Of a stretch of 64,000 nucleotides of DNA, positions 61,360 through 64,000 are shown piece by piece (within the stretch, counting starts at the first letter, position 1; each line of letters begins with the position of its first letter). Under the pieces are notes generated by a model. That model did not search any database. It was not told the origin of the DNA and saw nothing but the letters and a program-made list of their open reading frames with translations. This stretch comes from Cupriavidus neocaledonicus (GTDB lineage: Bacteria; Pseudomonadota; Gammaproteobacteria; Burkholderiales; Burkholderiaceae). The stretch covers positions 1-64,000 of the forward strand of contig NZ_AQUR01000098.1 of the NCBI RefSeq assembly GCF_000372525.1. The letters run 5' to 3'. A program made the position numbers and the translations under genes.

Positions 61360-61404
61360 TGCGGCGCAAGGAGAGGAGAAACCCCTAGGCAGCCGCCAGC
61401 GTTG

Positions 61405-61872
61405 TCATTTGCGCAGGGCGATGGCAAGCATCTCGGCGGTGGCACAGAGAGTCTCGCCCGCCGTGAGCATCATCTCGACCCACACCTTGCGGCCGTCGAT
61501 GGCTTTCAGTTTTCCCGACACCGTCAGTACCTGCGCCTGCGGCGTGGGTGCAAGGAAGTTGACCTGGAGTGAAGCGGTAACGAACCGGCCCAAGGGTCCG
61601 GAGGGGCCGTCCGACTGCTGCCTGTGAAAGGCGGCAGCGGAAGCCGTGCCGTGGCAATCGAACAGCGATGCGATCATGCCGCCGTAGACGTTGCCAGGCA
61701 CGCCACCGCTGTACATCGGGTCCGGCGTGAAACGGGAAACTGTTTCTGTGCCGTTCAGGTAGGTCCTGAGTCCGTTGCCATGAGGGTTGGCGACGCCGCA
61801 CCCATAGCAGTGGCTGTTCTCGGGGGAATATTCTTTCTGGATCCAGACGTCGGCGCGGTCGATATCACTCAT
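61405..61872 (-). CDS. PaaI-type hotdog-fold thioesterase
   Basis: A 155-residue hotdog protein. It has NSHCYGCGVANPHGNGL (a CxGCG start common in this group), MYSGGVPGNVYGGMIASLFDCHGTAS around the active site, and ASLQVNFLAPTP. It hydrolyses a CoA thioester, perhaps clearing dead-end esters of the desulfination route. ATG 61872 is preferred over a TTG two codons earlier. It leads the minus-strand cluster, 191 bp before the CoA-transferase gene. Confidence 0.82.
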   Translation of the reverse strand: MSDIDRADVWIQKEYSPENSHCYGCGVANPHGNGLRTYLNGTETVSRFTPDPMYSGGVPGNVYGGMIASLFDCHGTASAAAFHRQQSDGPSGPLGRFVTASLQVNFLAPTPQAQVLTVSGKLKAIDGRKVWVEMMLTAGETLCATAEMLAIALRK

Positions 61873-61970
61873 GGTCAAGAGGCAATAGTGGCTAGTCCCC
61901 GTAACGCCGCAGCGTGCAGCGGGCGGGTTCCGGCAAATGCCCCGAGCCTAAGAGTGGCCTCGCTCATGTG

Positions 61971-61988
61971 CAATTGAATCGGATTTCA
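61971..61988 (-). promoter_or_regulatory. Inverted repeat in the thioesterase promoter region
   Basis: ATTGAA (61971-61976) and TTCAAT (61983-61988) are perfect 6-bp arms with a 6-bp spacer, overlapping the CAATTGAAT element shared with the CoA-transferase promoter. It lies just downstream of the LysR gene. Confidence 0.45.
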
Positions 61989-62010
61989 ATGCGAGCCGAA
62001 GACCACCACC

Positions 62011-62913
62011 TTAGTACCTGGCCACGCTGAACCGCTTCGCCTCCTGCCACAGCGCCTTGGCTGCGGGCGACAGCTTGTTCTCGCTCAGGCAAGCCAGCCC
62101 GATGCTGCGGCGGGTCTGGGGCAGCAGCGGAACATAGCGCACGCCCGGATACGTATCCGGGACCGCAAGCCGGGCCAGGATCGAGACGCCTTCGCCACGG
62201 GACACGTACTCCAGGATCGACATGATCTGCAGCAGCTCATGCGCGATCGTGGGACGACAACCATGGCGCGCGAATAGTCTCTGGATCAATTTCTGCGAAC
62301 CCGCGCGCGTCATGATGAACGGAAAGCGGGTGATTTCGGCGAGCTGGACTTCGGCCTGCGCGGCCAGCTCATGGTCAGCGGGCAGCACCGCAACCAGTTC
62401 GTCGACCGCCAGGGTAATGGTTTCGAAGTCGGGCTTGGGCAGCGTGACCGCGGCCAGCTCGATGCGGCGCTCGATCAGGTCCTGGCTGGTTTCCTCGTCC
62501 GGCCGTTCGGTGACGACCACGCTCACGCCCGGATACCTGGCCCGGAACTGCTGCAGCAGCTTGGGCAGCGCATGCAGCGACGCGCTTGCGCCGAACGAGC
62601 CGACGCGGATCAGCCCGGTCTTCAGTTCCGCGCCGGCACGCGCCGTGGCAGTCACCAGCTGCAACGAGGCGAACACGTCCCGCACATGCGGCAGCACCTG
62701 TTCGCCAGCGTAGGTCAGCGACAGCCCGGTCTGGTTGCGCTCCACCAGCTGGACACCGAGCGCATCCTCCAGCGCCCGCAACGCGTGGCTGGTGGCGGAT
62801 GGCGTCATGCCGAGCTTGGCGCCGGCGCCTGCTATGCCATCGGAAGAGACCAGTGCGAGGAGTAGTTCTAGTTGCCGCAGGGTAGGGTGCTGAGCTCTTT
62901 CAGACTTGGGCAT
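62011..62913 (-). CDS. LysR-family regulator of the organosulfur cluster
   Basis: A 300-residue LysR protein. The HTH reads LELLLALVSSDGIAGAGAKLGMTPSATSHALRALEDALGVQL, followed by ERNQTGLSLTYAGE and an effector domain with MTRAGSQKLIQRLF and VSRGEGVSILARLAVPDT. It is co-directional with and upstream of the thioesterase and following genes, with 138 bp between, so it is the probable pathway regulator. The inducer is unknown. Confidence 0.85.
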   Translation of the reverse strand: MPKSERAQHPTLRQLELLLALVSSDGIAGAGAKLGMTPSATSHALRALEDALGVQLVERNQTGLSLTYAGEQVLPHVRDVFASLQLVTATARAGAELKTGLIRVGSFGASASLHALPKLLQQFRARYPGVSVVVTERPDEETSQDLIERRIELAAVTLPKPDFETITLAVDELVAVLPADHELAAQAEVQLAEITRFPFIMTRAGSQKLIQRLFARHGCRPTIAHELLQIMSILEYVSRGEGVSILARLAVPDTYPGVRYVPLLPQTRRSIGLACLSENKLSPAAKALWQEAKRFSVARY

Positions 62914-63063
62914 CGACGATCCAAAGGCAGAACAGGTGGCGTTGAGATGGATTTCACCCCTAGCCGCGGATCGTTGAAAGTAGCCTCATTAGTTAGACGT
63001 GTCAATGGCGCCGGACTGAGCACGTGCGCCAGCGAAAAGCTCTGGCCTTGACTGGCTTAAAAG

Positions 63064-64000
63064 TCAGTCTCGCCTCCTGGCAGTCAATTCCATGGCTAAG
63101 GCCAGGAACAACGCAACCGCGCTGCTGGCAAAGATGAGCCCGTAATTTCCGTCTGTGCGCGAGAACAGCCAGGCATAGCCGTAGCCGCCCAACGCCTGGA
63201 ACAGCGCGAACGATGCCGTCGCGCGACTCCAGGCGGCTCGTTGGTGGATGGCATCATGCGGTAGCAACTCCTGTATGCGTCCCAGCACCAATGGCACGAT
63301 GCCGGGCGTGAAAGCGCCCAATATGATGGTTGACACCATTAGCACAGCGGTATGCTGTGAGATTGCCAACAGGCCAACTGCGATCGCCTGCAGCAACAGG
63401 GCAATCCGATAGGCATTGCCGAAGCCTACCCTCCCCCCGGCCCATCCGCTGAACAGCGGTCCCGCAGTCGCCGCGACGCCATAGAGCACCCAGTAGCGTG
63501 CGCCTACTGTCGCGCCTTGTCCCAGTCCACGTGCGACATAGTCGACCAGCAGAACCATGGCTGGCACCAGTCCCAATGCATTAGCGGCGTACTGCATACA
63601 GATGATTCTGAGCATGCGAGCAAGGGTGGGACGGCTGGCTGCAGCACATTCATTCACCGATCCTGGCGCAGGTCTGCCAGCGGGCTTGTCCGCGGGTGGC
63701 CACCCGTCCCAACTCAGCACGGTGAGCAGCAGTGACACCGCCCCCAGGCCGAGCCATGCCGCACGAAGGCCCATCGACAGCAATCCGGGTACCAAGGTGC
63801 CGGACGCAGCAATGCCCAGACCCACACCCAGAAATATCATGCCGCTCACCAGTGCCCGGCGGGCCGATGGGATATGAGGAAGGATTGTCGTTGCCACCAG
63901 CACCATGATGGCGCCGCCGGAAAGCCCGGACAGGAAGCGCCAGATGAAGAACCAACTCAGGGAGACCGGAAGCGCACACGCGAAGAACGCCGCGGTAGCG
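63064..64000 (-). CDS. YbfB/YjiJ-like MFS transporter (N-terminal part outside window)
   Basis: The C-terminal part of a major facilitator carrier. The frame is open to the window edge: the first visible residues read TAAFFACALPVSLSWFFIWRF, then LSGLSGGAIMVLVATTILPHIPSARRALVSG. At least seven membrane segments remain, ending in FLALAMELTARRRD. The GGAI/VLV pattern with PHIPSARR resembles the YbfB/YjiJ family. It precedes the LysR gene on the same strand, with 150 bp between. The start codon is not in the window. Confidence 0.82.
   Translation of the reverse strand, partial: ATAAFFACALPVSLSWFFIWRFLSGLSGGAIMVLVATTILPHIPSARRALVSGMIFLGVGLGIAASGTLVPGLLSMGLRAAWLGLGAVSLLLTVLSWDGWPPADKPAGRPAPGSVNECAAASRPTLARMLRIICMQYAANALGLVPAMVLLVDYVARGLGQGATVGARYWVLYGVAATAGPLFSGWAGGRVGFGNAYRIALLLQAIAVGLLAISQHTAVLMVSTIILGAFTPGIVPLVLGRIQELLPHDAIHQRAAWSRATASFALFQALGGYGYAWLFSRTDGNYGLIFASSAVALFLALAMELTARRRD

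Overview
The window is GC-rich, densely coded DNA from a beta-proteobacterium. The gene content fits the Burkholderiaceae and looks most like Cupriavidus. It has four stand-alone tripartite-tricarboxylate (Bug/TctC) binding proteins, eight LysR regulators, a Burkholderiales-type porin, and many small catabolic operons each with its own regulator. No rRNA, tRNA, CRISPR array or phage region was seen. The genus is an inference from gene content, not a sequence comparison.

Layout. 1-3.5 kb: the tail of an ISL3-type transposase, then ilvD on the minus strand with a clear terminator, and a class I fructose-bisphosphate aldolase. 3.6-8.9 kb: a KtrB/TrkH channel, its KtrA-type RCK subunit and NhaA, followed by an ABC-F ATPase with a structured leader. 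8.9-18.7 kb: a carnitine locus. It holds an XRE-PAS regulator coupled to a LysR regulator, D-malate/tartrate dehydrogenase, a BCCT carrier, the carnitine monooxygenase CntA, an aldehyde dehydrogenase, the CntB reductase and a porin. Read together they give carnitine import, cleavage to trimethylamine plus malic semialdehyde, oxidation to malate and decarboxylation to pyruvate. 18.8-24.1 kb: RidA, a three-subunit D-amino-acid/opine-type dehydrogenase, a Bug protein and a LysR. 24.4-28.8 kb: a DHFR-like reductase, a remnant of a diaminopropionate ammonia-lyase gene, and a LysR divergent from a small operon of thiol dioxygenase, URO-D-like protein and Bug protein.

29-39.4 kb: a lone GH8 endoglucanase, then amino-acid and amide catabolism: two M20 hydrolases, an Lrp regulator, DpaL, an APC permease with a small partner protein, a MalY-type C-S lyase and a MetR-like LysR. 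39.5-46.5 kb: an MFS carrier and a six-gene oxidation operon (alcohol dehydrogenase, amine oxidase, cupin, AhpD-like protein, small dimeric protein, SDR) facing a GcvA-like LysR. 46.6-50.5 kb: an AraC regulator, a TPR (TTC38-like) protein and an MFS carrier.

50.7-62.9 kb: eleven co-directional minus-strand genes, the most interesting part. They include a Gln-type thiol dioxygenase, a class III CoA-transferase, an acyl-CoA-dehydrogenase-fold protein with the residue pattern of 3-sulfinopropionyl-CoA desulfinase, and a TauE/SafE exporter. Together these describe a route that oxidises a mercapto acid, activates it to a CoA ester, removes sulfite and exports it. A cytoplasmic DMSO-reductase-family molybdoenzyme, an enolase-superfamily dehydratase, a 2-hydroxyacid dehydrogenase, a thioesterase and two Bug proteins are added to it, suggesting an unknown organosulfur substrate. 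63-64 kb: the C-terminal part of a YbfB-like MFS carrier running off the window.
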